The translations under genes and the position numbers were made by a program. DNA of 64,000 bases from Himantopus leucocephalus (Eukaryota > Chordata > Aves > Charadriiformes > Recurvirostridae): NCBI GenBank assembly GCA_003993805.1, contig RSEF01000001.1, positions 93,497,400 through 93,561,399 on the forward strand. The letters are read 5' to 3'. The notes under the pieces are model-generated. The model was not told where the DNA came from. It searched no databases and worked only from the letters and a program-made list of their open reading frames with translations. Below are positions 48,035-60,805 of this stretch, in pieces; position 1 is the stretch's first letter, and every line of letters begins with the position of its first letter.

Positions 48035-51000
48035 TTTTCCAATCAGGAATATTCATTAATGATCAGAAAACTTGTGATTCGTTAAAGAAAGGAATATCGG
48101 AAAGACCACTGAATCAAAATGCCAAAGGCCTTTAAAAGGCACAGATTACATGATACTAAGGAACCCATTTTAAACTATTTCAGTAAAGACTAGAGAAAAT
48201 GAAACAGCAAAGGAACTAAATGTGCTAAACAATGTCAGCAAAACAGCAGCTGGCAGGTGTAATAGACAATGTTCAAATGCCAAGCAAAAGCCCAGCAATT
48301 GTAGGGATGAGCCCAACTAGTTCACAAAGGTGTACACACAAGGCAGGAAAATATTTGGGTTAAAGATGGAATGACTGGGAATAAGCTCCTCCTAAGCAGG
48401 ATAAAAGAAGAATGTGCAGTTTCTGAGAATATCTAATAAAAACGGGCACAAATGCTTCCCAGTCTAATATATAAAACAGACATAACACCATCAGGGAAAG
48501 TGAAAGCAGAAATAGAAATAACTGAGATAAAATTATTTGCACAGGGAACAAGCTTGAAATGTCAAAGAGTAAAATGCCATGCTGGCGGAGAAATTCCAGG
48601 CCTGTGTAACTGCGCAGCATCAATTCGGAGAAAAGGCAAAACGGTGAAATAAGGGTGCAGGGGTATACCCAGGCAACCGACTAGTTTCCGTCAAAATCTC
48701 AGGGGAAGTGCATGTTTTTGGCCGAAACAAGGTGTATGCAACTAGAAAATCAGCTTCCTTAAGAAACCTGACCCAGATCTGAGCGAGTCAGTTGCATCAC
48801 ACAGAGTTGTACTCGCAGGAAAGAGATGTCTCTCAGAGACAAAAGAATATTTATAGAAGGCCTTAAAGATCACCGTAACTTGCAGATTTTTTACAATACT
48901 AAATGATACAATACTAAAGAATTGTTCTTCTGATGTGTTTGGTAAGTACTGCCTCACGAAACGCTTTCATAGCATGCTCTGCAGCCGTGACATTTCTGTG
49001 AAGACACAAGGACCTGTCTTGCTATTTCCAGTCCTGGTTTCTACCTGATGCTTTCTCCTACTCTGCTTGCTTTTGCATAGAGAAGCAATTCTGGCAGAAA
49101 GCCTGTGGCTAAACTGACACGTTCCCCAACCCATCGTCCTCCTATCATTAGGTCTATCAGCTTCTCAATTTATCAGCTACATTTTCATGTATCCCATGCC
49201 CATATTTTCTGCCTCCTTTGTGCTGTATTTGACTCAGCCTGGGTCGTACCTACATCTCAGTGTGCAAGGGTGTTCCAGAAATTCATTCTTCAGTGATTAA
49301 AATCTTCTAGCATCTGTTTTAAATTTGGTTGGACCAATTTATAGCCATTCATTTTTGCTGAAATGTTACTGTTAAAGTACCAGCACTATCATTCAGTTTT
49401 TATTAATTTCTTTTTAGGAAGACTTTGAAATTTAGTTTTGGCTGAATTTTTCTCATGGCAGAGATTCAGAGATTGTTCATGGATATCCCATAATACATAA
49501 TGCAAATGTCTGTAACATTTGGTGTAGATCTGTGCCTGGTATAGTTCTGCCTATGCTATTTCAAGTTTTTTCATGTCTATTTACCTAATTACCAACAGGT
49601 AGAAGACATGTGCTATATTCACTAGACAGAAGGCCTTTAAGTACAGCTTATGTCACTAAACTTCATGTACAGTTGGTGACAGCACATAAATCTTAGATGT
49701 TCTCTGTCATCAGCTACGCTTTGTATCCCTCACAGACATTGTTTAAGAATTGAAATGTATTAGGAAACTAATTTGATGCACTTTTTAAACCATTTTAAGG
49801 TAGACAGGTACATTATATTCTTGGCACGGACCCTGAGAAGCAAAGGAATGAAGAGTTCGGGCAAGCAACCTACTTCCACCTTCCACACCTCTCCCAAAGG
49901 CATGTGCGTTGTGAATGTTACCCTCTGAATTAGCAGCTCAGCTTCTCATCTTCAGTTGCCTGGGGGCTCCCACTACCTGCCTCCCCAGCCCACTCTGCCT
50001 CCAGGACACAGCACCAAATAGCCACATGGGCAGTCACAGACAATCGTTTAGTCCCGCTTCCCTTTTTGTCAGCTCCTTCTTTTCTTAGAAATGCGCGGGC
50101 ACTGCTTCACTCCCTGACACAAGGTATGATTAATGACAGTTCTTAAAAACTACAAATGCCTTTTTTGTCAGCACGGCCAACAACTAGCGTTTCATGTGCT
50201 AGCAGCTTCATCAGTCTTCAGGCAGGAAACAAATCGTGACACATTCCCCACAGGTCAGAATAAATGTTCCACTGTGGGACTTCTTTATCATTACTAAAAG
50301 ATAAATGCACCTATGAAGAAAGCACCCAAGATTCATTCTGAAAAATCCTTCAAAAATTCCCTTTAGTCTGCCTTTGCTCAGTACTCCAGAACACAGGTTG
50401 TGGGAAGCAGAGAAATATGTGCCTACACTGAGCCCTTTTTTGGAAAAAAAAGAAAAAAGGTTGAAAAGTTGAGATTAAACAAAAGATACCTACAACATAG
50501 TTTTATTGAATCAGTAATGCTCATTTTGATTAGGCTGCATAAAGGGTTTAAATTCTAATCCCTTGTTTGCAATTACCCATAATTGTCTTCTGACAAAAAT
50601 TTCCCATGCCTGGTTCATCCAGTTGCTGAATTTTCTTCTGTTAAGTTTAAGCAAAAACAGTTTCAGCCTCTTTCATCAGGAAAGCAGGGAGAATTACTGA
50701 TTTATTGCAATCTTATCTCCAAAGCGTCTCAAACTTCAACAATTAGTTGAAAAAGAAAAGTTCTGACTTAATTAAGTGACGAGACTTTGAAAATGTCTTG
50801 CTAGATGCATGCAGTCAGGGCATTTGTGCCACAGCCAAGGAGGATTCAACATAGTTTTCCCACCCAAGAAAAGCCAGCTCATGGTTATCAGACCCTCTGT
50901 CCTGATTTGCACCGAGTTCCCCTGAGCTACTTGTCTGCAAGTATGGACTATCAGCTGAAGTCTTCCACTCTTTTGCTAAGAAAGTGGGTGTTTTCTTTCA

Positions 51001-51054
51001 AAAGAAGCTATGGGAGAAGCTATGGTTTTGAGCAAGCGTTATTACAGTGAGAGT
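48035..51054. other. Intergenic, nothing recognised
   Basis: No CR1 terminus, reading frame or RNA gene seen. The 48.0-48.7 kb part is purine-rich on the + strand with several short open frames of no recognisable family. Confidence 0.5.
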
Positions 51055-51540
51055 CATGGAGTCATGGAATGGTTAGAGTTGGAAAGGACCTTAAAGATCA
51101 TCTGGTTCCAACCCCACTGCCCTGGGCAGGGACACCTCCCACCAGACCATGTTTCTCAAAGCCCCATCCAGCCTGGCCTTGAACACTTCCAGGGATGGGG
51201 CACCCACTTCTCTGGGCAACCTGTTCTGGCGCCTCACCACCCACATAGTGGAAAATTTCTTCGTGATATCTAATCTAAATCTACCCTCTTCCAGTTTGAA
51301 ACCATTCCCCCTCGTCCTATCACTACATGCCCTTGTAAAAAGTCCTTCTCCAGCTTTCTTGTAGGCCCCCTTTAGGTACTGGAAAGCTACTATAAGGTCT
51401 CCCCAGAGCCTTCTCGTCTCCAGGCTGAACAACCCCAGCTCTGTCAGCATGTCTTCATAGGAGAGGTGCTCCAGCCCTCTGATCATCTTCGTGGTGCTCC
51501 TCTGGACTCGCTCCACCAGGTCCTCAGGCTCTTCACAATT
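51055..51540 (-). mobile_element. CR1 LINE 3' fragment
   Basis: The + strand starts near GTCATGGAATGGTTAGAGTT and GGAAAGGACCTTAAAGATCA, and continues through CATGTTTCTCAAAGCCCCAT and TGTCAGCATGTCTTCATAGG. The minus-strand frame (51561 down) encodes [20 protein letters not shown] and GLFSLETRRLWGDLI, the C-terminal end of CR1 ORF2. It belongs to the same subfamily as the copy at 60228. Confidence 0.95.
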
Positions 51541-51689
51541 GCTCACATGGAGCTGCACCACAACATGGTCCTGTTGAGCACAAACCCACCTTCCGTCATG
51601 TGCTTAGTCACAGTGTGGCTGCCCAAAAGCAGATTCAAAGGAACCCACACCATACACCACCTGACAAGCCCACTGCCAGCTGATACTCA

Positions 51690-53060
51690 CTTCTGAGTAA
51701 TGAAACACGATTGCTCAGCAACAGCTTCTGCTTTGCAAATAGATACTGGGAGCCATCATTTAGCCAGTTATTAATCCAGTTAATGCAGGCTCTCTTCTCA
51801 TTGCACTGTGCAAATTTTTTGATCAGTGTAATGAGGTACTAAATCAGCTGCCTTATAAACATCCATATATACTATATCAACGTTGTTGTCTTTATCAGTG
51901 TAACTTGCTGTCTTCCCAGCACAACTGTTTGATCTGACTAATTTCCCTAAAAATATGCTAACTTACATTAATTATAATTTTACCCTTCAGATCTTTCTCA
52001 GCTAATTCCTTAACCACTTTTCCCTTATTTTACCATGACTGAATTGGACTAACTAACTTATAATTAGCAGTATCATTCTCATTCTCTTTGAATATTGATA
52101 CAATGTTATCACTAAGACTTGATTTTCCAGTGTTTTTCCATCATTCCAAGATTTGTTAAAAATTATCAGAGATCAGAAGTCATCTCTGCCAATTCTTTTA
52201 TGACTTTTAGGAGCAAATAATTTGGGCTTGCAGGTTTAACAATGTTAGCAGCTGTTACTTAACATGTCAATAATTAGTGGTTCAGAAATTAGTTCATCAG
52301 TCTAACTTGACATGCATATATCACACTGCTTTGTCCCAAATATAGTAAAGAAATTATTATTCTGCCTTTTCTGCACCATTAGAGGCAATTTTATCAGCTG
52401 CATTTAGCTGTGGCCAAACATTTCTGCGTTTATTTTTTTTTAGTGCTCCTCTTCTTAAATAAGTTGATATTGTCCTTAGACCTGCCAGCCAGAGGCCTCC
52501 TTCTTTGACAGTCTTATCCTCCCATATCAATTTTCCAAGGTTTGTGGCTCCTCATTCCATTTTTCCATTTCCATTTCCAATTTTTCCATTTGTTATAAAT
52601 AGTTTATTTGTTACTAATTGTGGCTTTCCCTTAGCAACAGAAAACAGTTTGGCCAATGTTCTTTTCCTTGGTGGTGACTTTTGGACAGCTAATAAACCCT
52701 CCTCAAGAGCCACCGTCTTCCATTTACATTGCTCTGTGCAGATATATTTCCCCAACTGATGCTGCTTATAACTTTCTTGAGATTTGATAAATTAAAGCTT
52801 TTGAAGCTGTCCATGTTTGGGACTCACCTGTGGTTTGCCATGCTAAATATAATCAGGCTGTGAACACTGGTCTCTTGGCAACCCCCAACTTCAATTCAGC
52901 AACTTTCATCTTTATTCCTTGTAGTGAAGTCCAAAATATTTACCTTATGCTGGCTGGCTTTTGAGTTATGTAGGTGTCACTTTACTAACTTTTCGAAGAA
53001 AGTGGTTAGGTCACCATCCCTTTGAACGCTGAAGACAAGATTAGATCTCTTTTTAAAAGA
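51690..53060 (-). mobile_element. Ancient CR1-clade LINE, strongly decayed
   Basis: The minus strand encodes IVSIFKENENDTANYKLVSP at about 52110-52050 (the VVPIFKKG...NYRPVS box of LINE RTs) and VDIVYMDVYKAADLVPH at about 51880-51830 (the RT box A type VDIVYLDFSKAFDLVPH). An endonuclease/linker-like region extends to about 53060. Indels and stops are frequent and the sequence is AT-rich, so it is far older than the CR1 at 51055, which lies directly beyond its 3' side. Boundaries are approximate. Confidence 0.75.
52555..52590. repeat. CCATTT simple-sequence stretch
   Basis: Irregular repeats of CCATTT and TTTCCA within the ancient LINE region. An apparent Met/Glu/Lys-rich frame on the minus strand comes from this repeat. 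Confidence 0.6.
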
Positions 53061-53454
53061 TGTTCTTTGATCTAGTTCTGAAAAAACATTATCCAGCCTG
53101 CGCACAGGGAGGGTCAGCCTAGGTGAACAGGGAGGTGCCTTCTGGGCAGAGAGTCTGAAAATCTCTGAGGGGAAAAAAAAAAAAAAGCTCTATTGATGTT
53201 TAATTGGTAACTGCAGATCTTCCAGTTTTGAATTTCCCCATAACAGTGCGGGTTTGAATACTGCCCATTGTAGAAACCTGCTTAGGTGCAACTCATAGTT
53301 TTCTAACCCTTCTAAGCTGAAGGGTTGGCCCTTTCATATTCCTCTTATTCTCTCCTTCCACTCTGCTACCTCAGTTGCTTTTTTGTAGTCAGTATTAGTT
53401 GGTCCATAGGCATTCAGGAATCTTCACTTCTGACTTATCTCTTCTTGCAGGTGC

Positions 53455-53776
53455 ACAGCAATAGCACAAGAGGAAAAAGACACAAGTTAGAACATGAGAA
53501 ATTCTGATTATACATCAGATTTTTTGTTTTGGTTTGGCTTGTTGTTTTTTTTTGTTTTGGTTTTGTTTTTTTTTTTTTTTTAATCTTGAGAGTAGCCAGA
53601 TACTGGAAGATATTGCCCAGAGGGGTTACAGGATCTCCTTCCCAGGAGGCATTCAAGGCTCAACTGGACATGACCCTTAGCAACCTGATCTAAACAGACC
53701 AGCTTTGAAGAGGGAGGTTCCCCTAGATGATCCCCAGAGGTCCAATCCAACCTAAATTATTCATGGTTCTATGAAC
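53455..53776 (+). mobile_element. CR1 LINE 3' fragment with a T-rich insertion or expansion
   Basis: Begins with ACAAGAGG-like CR1 sequence (AGCACAAGAGGAAAAAGACA), is interrupted by about 60 bp of T- and TTTTGG-rich sequence (53519-53581), then resumes (GCCCAGAGGGGTTACAGGAT, GATGATCCCCAGAGGTCCAA) and ends near TTCATGGTTCTATGAAC. Divergence from the consensus is high, indicating an older copy. Confidence 0.88.
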
Positions 53777-56700
53777 TACAGGCCTAAAACAACATAAATG
53801 TATCTTCCCTGTAGAGTCCTGCCTTTGAAACTCTTTTTTCCTTTCTGTCCTTCTTAATCACATCATAACTAGAGGTGTTAACATTCAAGTCATTAACATT
53901 TGAGCAGGTCAATGTCGTTGATAATGTCAGTGAAATTAAAATGTCTTTTTATTAAGGCTGTTCCATTTCTTCAGGTCTTTTCCTCACCAGACTGCAACCC
54001 AATGCTTCCTAAAAACAGTGTCTTTCAAAACATGTCTTATTTCAAATGTTAGTGTGCTGCAGTAATGAAGTACTCTGATGCTGCTCATGACTTTTTGTAG
54101 GATAAAAATAGTACGTAACAGAAATAATGCATTGAAGTAGGTGTTTGAATGGTACTACACATAGGCAGATACATCTGTCTCAATTAAAGAAGTTTTGAGT
54201 ATACCATTTTTGCACAATACTTGTTTTGGTACATTGCTCCTTCAGGCCTATATAAATGAACGCACTGGGCAAAGCAGGTGGAGCGCTATAATGTATGCAG
54301 AGATTTTTGAGCTTTGAGGAGCTTGCCTTTGCAATATAAATGTAAATCTAGAATGTATTGAAAAATATGTTTGTGGATTATATAATCCTTTTTGGCACAT
54401 TCTGATGGACTAAATATTTCAGAGCATTGCTAATAAACTCCACAGCTTTTCACTTGAGTTTGCCAGAACTGGAATGAGATAACAGAAGTACATTAAATAA
54501 CCTTGAAGAATATTTCGAGATCCATTGACTGTTATATGTAATGCAATTTCAAGGTGAAGTACTTTGAGTTCTAGAAGTTACAGTAGTTCAAAGAGTAGAG
54601 CCTAATGACGAGGGATGAAAAAATACAATGGGAACTGCGGTGTGGACCAAATAGATTTTTAGGAGACCATAATTACACAAATAGTCCATCAAATCTCCTG
54701 TAGTTATATATAACTAGAAACAACTGAGGGTTTTTTTTTCCTAGTTCACACACCGTTCATACAGTATGCTCTCACACACAGGTGTATAGGTGTCTAAGGT
54801 AATGGTCTTAAAAGATAAGGTAAGCAAGTGTCTTACATAGAAGTGTATAACGTACTGTGAAGAATACAGGTACACATCAAGAGATAGAGACAAGTATTTA
54901 CCAGCAGAGTGACAATTGCTTTTATAACCTTACTGCATTTTTGAAAAGAAAAAGCCCTACACCTGTGAGCCTTTTACAAAGCTGATTGCCTATTAATAAA
55001 CAAACAAGCTTAAAATGCATTCATATCCTAATAAAACAGTATTTTCAACTAAGCTAACTAAAATCAAGCAAGATAATGCTCAGATTAACATTACAACTGG
55101 AATAAAGTGAACTAATATATTTTTAAGATATAATATGAACTCAACAACTGCACTTCAGATGAACACAAATGGGATTCAGATTGTGAAATTACCTGAGACT
55201 TAAAAATGCGTAATAATGGTAATATAACAAACATAACCTCTTTCAGTCTCTTTGAGGCAGTTTCTAGACTTATCAAAATTGCTGTTTATTGAGCAACTTA
55301 CACAATTTTTCATTATTCAACATAATTGCTCTTGTTTCATTCAAAATGGCTTAAAGCCCTCTGGTTCCCATTTTGGCAAGCTAATACTCTACAAAGACAG
55401 TTTTCAACCCTCACAGTGCAAGATAATTTAAGATAGCAATTTCTACATATTTGGATGTGTACAAGCTATCATGCACACACACTTATTCACAGTTTCTAAA
55501 GGTTATAAAAAATATTCACTAGTAGGCAAGTTACCTGCTGGCTAGTTTGCAGCGTCTGGAGCTGTCATCTGCTTTGGATTAGCCTCAGGACAGCAGTAGT
55601 CTGCTGGTCCAAGAAGAAACTACCTGTGCTGCTTACCTTTATGGGTGGGATCCTTATTTCTCTATAATTCCCCAAATGTATTGAGGGATGTTGCATCTTG
55701 CATCTCTGAAATATGCTGTTTCCTCCCCTTTTGCTGTCCCCTTTGACTTCAGGGGATTATCTTCGATTTAGCCCCATGTAAAATGCTGAAAATTGAACTC
55801 TCTTGCTGGCAGTTTGCATATTGTTACCCTCTTAAAGCAATGAGAGAAGGGTCTCAAAATATCAAGCTTTCAGGATAAGGAAGAGATTACCGCACAGCTC
55901 TTTTATCAAATCCCATATAGGATTAGAGATGAGTTGATGATGACGTCAGTTTCTCCCATTTCCTTTGGCAGTTTAGTTTCATTGATGACCTAATTCACCA
56001 ATAATTTCCCTGACTTCATTGATACTCCCAGTGCACATGTCAATATTTTGTTCTCTCTCAATGATTCTTCAATCATCCTTGGTTGGGTTGGGGTTGGAGA
56101 AATAAAGTAAGTTTAGCTAGAGGAAGGTGACCCCTGGCAAAATAATTGTCTGTAATTCCATTAATAAGAAATTTAGTTAAGCAACGAAAAACAGCGTTAG
56201 CAGAGTACAGCATAGGAAAGTATGGAAAGAGAGGTTTAAATACCCAAGGCTTCTTCAAAGGGGCTTATTTATTTTACTGCTACTTCTAAGTGATGGCGTC
56301 AAAGAGAAACTAGTTACTCTCAATAGTTATAAAAAAACCCACTCCAAAGTGATTGTAAATTGTCAATTTAATGACTTACATGATTATTTCTATTTTTCAG
56401 CAGCGAGTTTAATTTATTTTAAGTTACATATAAAAAGCAAACCATTTAAGAGCAAAATCTTCTGTTTCACATGTCACTTTTCTTTCGATAACATTTCCAC
56501 ACAGTGGACTTGCACTGCAGAACAGAGCACCATCATGTGCTTCCATTTTCAGCCAGTTTTCCTTTTTATTTTTATTCAAAAGACTGCCAGAATATCTTAT
56601 GCTCTGGGAGAACCTTAGTTTAAAAGGACACACTCTCTGCTCTGGTCTCAAATGTCATAATTTTTTCAGTTAGCATAATACAGACAAAGAGTGTGTGAGT

Positions 56701-57804
56701 CTATAGGATGCATGGGCAGGAGCACTTCAGTACATCAGCATATATACAGGGTTGAGTGTTTGTACACTCATTGTCTGAATTTAAATTTGATATATTTAAT
56801 TCCCTTGTACATTACCATCACTTCCACATCAAAGAATCACATTTTGTTTAAACAGGTTGCTAAACCAGAAGCCATGAGAAAGAAATCCTCTCCAAACGCA
56901 CTGGATACTTTAATCTTCATCTTACAAAACTCAGTCATTGTATATTAAATAAACCTTGTTCCCAGTTTAACTGGAACATCCTGTAGCACACAGCCAATTA
57001 AATAAACTTAAGGATTGAAGTTTTAAATGTAGTTTCCCCTGCCACATAGTAGCAACTGCTTCTTTCTCTGAATCAAAACTAAACAGGGTGTGCCTGAGAG
57101 CTCTAATGCAGGTTGCATTCCTCAACAACTGTTAGGACTTGCTGAAATGGGCCCTGGGACCAGCAGAATTTTAAATCTCAGTCTTTCCTGAGGGCTAGAG
57201 TGTTTTCCCAGGCACTGCTGGCCATTACTCCTAGGACCTGCAGTAGGTACCTTCTATGAGATTTCCTTTAATCTTCAGAAGTTCTTGCCATACTATGAGA
57301 TGAGAAGATGTGGGATGTTATTTTCAGCAGGCATTGGTAATCCCCAGTGACCAAAGACCTGACCAAAAGCAATGCAGGAGCTGCCCCTGGCCATGAGTGA
57401 AAAAGTCTGTCCAGTTAGGGGTAAATACACCAAAGTTTCTCAGTACCTAAGATGGCTCCTGGGCTGGACTTAAGGTATCCAAACACAAACTGACAAACAT
57501 GAAAGCCCTTTTCATCTATTACTTAACCTAAATTCTGTCGGTCTCTGGCATTTTGGGTTTCCAGGTGACAAAACTTGAGATGCTTAGAGAGGGCCCTAGC
57601 AAAACCCAGCAAGTCCCAGATAAGACCCAGAAGAAAGCCTTTCCTCTCTTTGGCTTGTTTGATGGACTTGACATGGTTGGTTGTCTCAGAACATATTTAT
57701 TGAATCAGTCTCTGCACAAAATTGGATTGCAGGCGCTTATTCCTTTTGAAATATGGTTAGAAGGACAATGTCTCTCGGCCTATTAGATTGGGACTATTTT
57801 TACA
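53777..57804. other. Intergenic, nothing recognised except a CRE palindrome
   Basis: AT-rich non-coding DNA; short open frames do not resemble known proteins. Confidence 0.5.
55941..55948. promoter_or_regulatory. Full CRE palindrome TGACGTCA
   Basis: A complete CREB/ATF consensus in otherwise CpG-poor intergenic DNA about 16 kb upstream of MAN1A2. A single site can arise by chance; no function is claimed. Confidence 0.3.
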
Positions 57805-57880
57805 GATGCTTAGTGGTTAGAGCCCTCATGCAGAGGTAGAGAGGGTGCAGTCCAATTCCCAATCCTGCCTGTGATATCTC
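57805..57880 (+). mobile_element. tRNA-derived SINE relic
   Basis: TAGTGGTTAGAGC at 57811-57823 matches a polymerase III A box and GTGCAGTCCAATTCCC at about 57845-57860 resembles a B box, spaced as in a tRNA. No cloverleaf closes: the acceptor stem and anticodon arm are not complementary. It therefore looks like the 5' tRNA-like head of an old MIR-like SINE rather than a tRNA gene. The downstream body is too decayed to assign. Confidence 0.5.
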
Positions 57881-59059
57881 TGTATGCTTCCATCTCTCAC
57901 GTTATGGAATAGCACTGTAGACAGCTATTTCCTAAACTCCACTCCTAAACCTGTGAAGAAGAAAGAGGGAATACTGCTTTAACTGTATGATGAAAGCAGT
58001 CTCACAGAAGAGGTCATTCCTGGTCTTCTTTCCTGAGGCTCAAGCCATCACCAATGCATTTGGCATAATAATATTTAATGCAAAACTCTTAATACAGTCC
58101 TGGGTGCAGCAATATTAATCCAGAGCTCCCATGTCTCAAATGAAGTGCTAGAAAACAGAGGTCATTCTGCTCCTTCTCCTTCTGTGACCCAGAGACTTAG
58201 TAATTCCTCTGTGCAAGGTGGAACTGGTTCAGAAGTGATTTGGTCCTGCTCCAGGTCTACCTTTAGCCTGGTACATGGAGAAGTCCTGCAGTGTGAAAAA
58301 GTAAGTCAGAATCTTCTCATAAGGACCATGAAGCTGGGCCTCCTGTGTCCTGAGTGAGTGGCCTGGCTCCTAAAGAACAGAAAGGGGATTTGCTTGCACT
58401 CTTCTGATAGCAATGCGTCCTTCTTTTTAAAAAGAGGTGATGAAGGTGCCTATTAGCAGAAGAAGCTTCTAGATTGTGAATCCTGAGGGAAAGCAAGTAC
58501 CTATTAGCACAGAATAAGAGCCACATCCTAGGTAGTGGTCAGATTGAAGACGTATTTCTGCTGGCTCTTCCCATAGACTCATTGTAGGTGGCTGCTTCCT
58601 CAGTGTGCTAATTGTCAAAATTTCCATTCTGAAGCATTGCGTTCTCCCCGTGAACTGTGCAAACTCTGTGTTTAGCACCTCATGTTTTCTGGATGTGGGC
58701 ATGCAAAGTCTTAATTATAATAGCAGTCTTGCTGTAGCCAGGATAGCCTAAGTGAAGCAATATTTGTAGAGAGATGATGTTTTCTATTGGAGCAACTCAT
58801 ATAACAGGAAAAAGAAAGCAGGCTGTCAGGCCTTATTCAAGCCTGTTCAAGCTCTTCCTGTTTTTTCCATCAATATTTGGATCTAATAAAAGATATTTCT
58901 CTGTCTACAAAACTTGTCTTATCAATTTATGGCAAAGAATGTATTATCTCCTTTCCTAGATTTTAAAATTTGTCCCATACAACCCATTTCGGGAATACGC
59001 CATACCAGGGTTGTTTTCATTCCTTTGAGTGAGCTGTGACTGAGGCAGTATAAGCAAGA

Positions 59060-59260
59060 CAGTTTGGTTTCTCAATCTTTTTGTACTTCGTACCCTCAGG
59101 CCACTTAGTGGAGGTTTTTGCCTTAGTGGTACCCAGAGACTCTAGAGGGACTATGCTGAAACAATTTCATAATAATACCTCCAGAGTCTCAAGATACCTC
59201 CTAACAATACCTTGGGTGCTTCCCTGTTGTTATTGTAACACACCTTTGTCTGGAACTCCT
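59060..59260 (+). mobile_element. Possible hAT-type DNA transposon end
   Basis: CAGTTTGGTTTCTCAATCTT and TTTGTACTTCGTACCC at 59060-59095 resemble the terminal inverted repeat of hAT elements (CAG.GGTTCTCAA.CTTTTT). I did not find the matching inverted end or a target-site duplication, so this is tentative. Confidence 0.3.
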
Positions 59261-60227
59261 CTTAATTTTTAATCAGTGAAGCATCATTTCTGCATCAGCA
59301 TTTAATATTCTGTGGCTAATGAAGAATGTCTTTGCACACTTTATGCCTTTAACAGAAAACTGAGATCCTATACAGGCCTGAGGGGGTTCTCTCACTGTAA
59401 ACTGTGGTGTTCTCTTTGCCACAGTTGCCATCACCCCCGATATAGGCTTCTTGCAATTTCTCACCTGCCTCCATGGTGGCTACTTCAGCCTTAGGCAATG
59501 GATCACACAGTTCCTCTGGAAGCTTTCTGGGCTTCCCAAGGAAGGTAGTGCTTACTCACTCGCAGGCCACATAATTTCCTAGGACATTAAGATCCCTTCC
59601 TTCAGGATGTCCTTTACCTTCCTCCCAGTAAAACCCAAGACCAGCTTTCTGAGAAAACCTCTCAACAGCCTCATGTGATTCAGTATATCAGATTTGCTTG
59701 CCTTTGACCATTTTATCCCACGCTTTTCTCACTCTGGAAAGTATCTACAAAATGTCTGCCTAAGATAAGTAAAATCTACTTATAACACTAGGCTGGTAAA
59801 GTAGTACCTGTGTGTATGATAATCAAGATTTCAGCCATCCACACTTTGGCCCTCTGGCAGCTTTGGGGCATCTGCTGAGCATGGGGGATGCAGTCTGAGC
59901 TGCTCACAAACTTCACACCCGTGCTGTGAGTGGCAGGCATACATCCACATATGCTTCAGTTATTCTCTTGCACATCATCTTATCACAATGTAAGTGTCTT
60001 GCAGTATCACAAGCAGCTCCACATTGGCAAATGCAGCCCTGCTGCACAGTTGTGAATTTCAGCGAGGCCCTGTGCAGTCCATAGCATCCTGTCCTTGCTG
60101 CTATGTATCTCCAGAGGAAGCCTCTACAGAGCTAGAACCTAGGCTGCAAGGAAACATCTTTCCAGATACCTGTCAGCTTTTAGGTTTGTGCTGTATTAGA
60201 AATATACACAATGTTTAGTGGGATCTA

Positions 60228-60805
60228 TTTCATAGAATCATAGAATGGTTTAGGTTGGAAGGGACATCAGAGATGATCCAGTTCCAACCCCCCTGCCATG
60301 GACAGGGACACCTCCCACTAGACCATGTTTCTCAAAGCCCCACCCAGCCTGGCCTTGAACACTTCCAGGGATGGGGCATCCACAACTTCCCTGGGCAGCC
60401 TCTTCCAGTGTCTCACCACCCTCACGATAAAGAATTTCTTCCCAATATCTAATCTAAATCTACCTTCTCTCAGTTTAAAAGTGTTACCCCTCATTCTGTC
60501 ACTTCACTCCCTGATAAAGAGTCCCTCCCCATCTTTCCTGTAGGCCCACTTTAGGTGCTGGAAGGCTGCTATAGGGTCTCCCCAGAGCCTTCTCTTCTCC
60601 AGGCTGAACAACCCCAGCTCTGTCAGCATGTCTTCATAGGAGAGGGGCTCCAGCCCTCTGATCATCTTCGTGGCGCTGGACGCGCTCCAACACGTCCATG
60701 TCCCTCTTATGTTGAGGGCTCCAGAGCTGGGTGCAGTACTCCAGGTGGGATCTCACAAGAGCATAGTTGAGGGGGAGAATCACCTTCCATGCCCTGCTGG
60801 CCATG
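60228..60805 (-). mobile_element. CR1 LINE 3' fragment
   Basis: The + strand starts TTTCATAGAATCATAGAATG and then GGTTGGAAGGGACATCAGAG, and continues through CATGTTTCTCAAAGCCCCAC, TGTCAGCATGTCTTCATAGG and TACTCCAGGTGGGATCTCAC to about 60805. It is the longest CR1 copy in the intergenic part and shows little decay. Confidence 0.96.

Noticed and set aside
47802..48135. Open frames crossing the 47.9-48.0 kb gap
   Set aside because: About a third of each is N; the rest is CR1 and unrelated sequence.
57805..57880. A functional tRNA gene
   Set aside because: A and B boxes are present but the acceptor and anticodon stems do not pair, so it was listed as a SINE relic.
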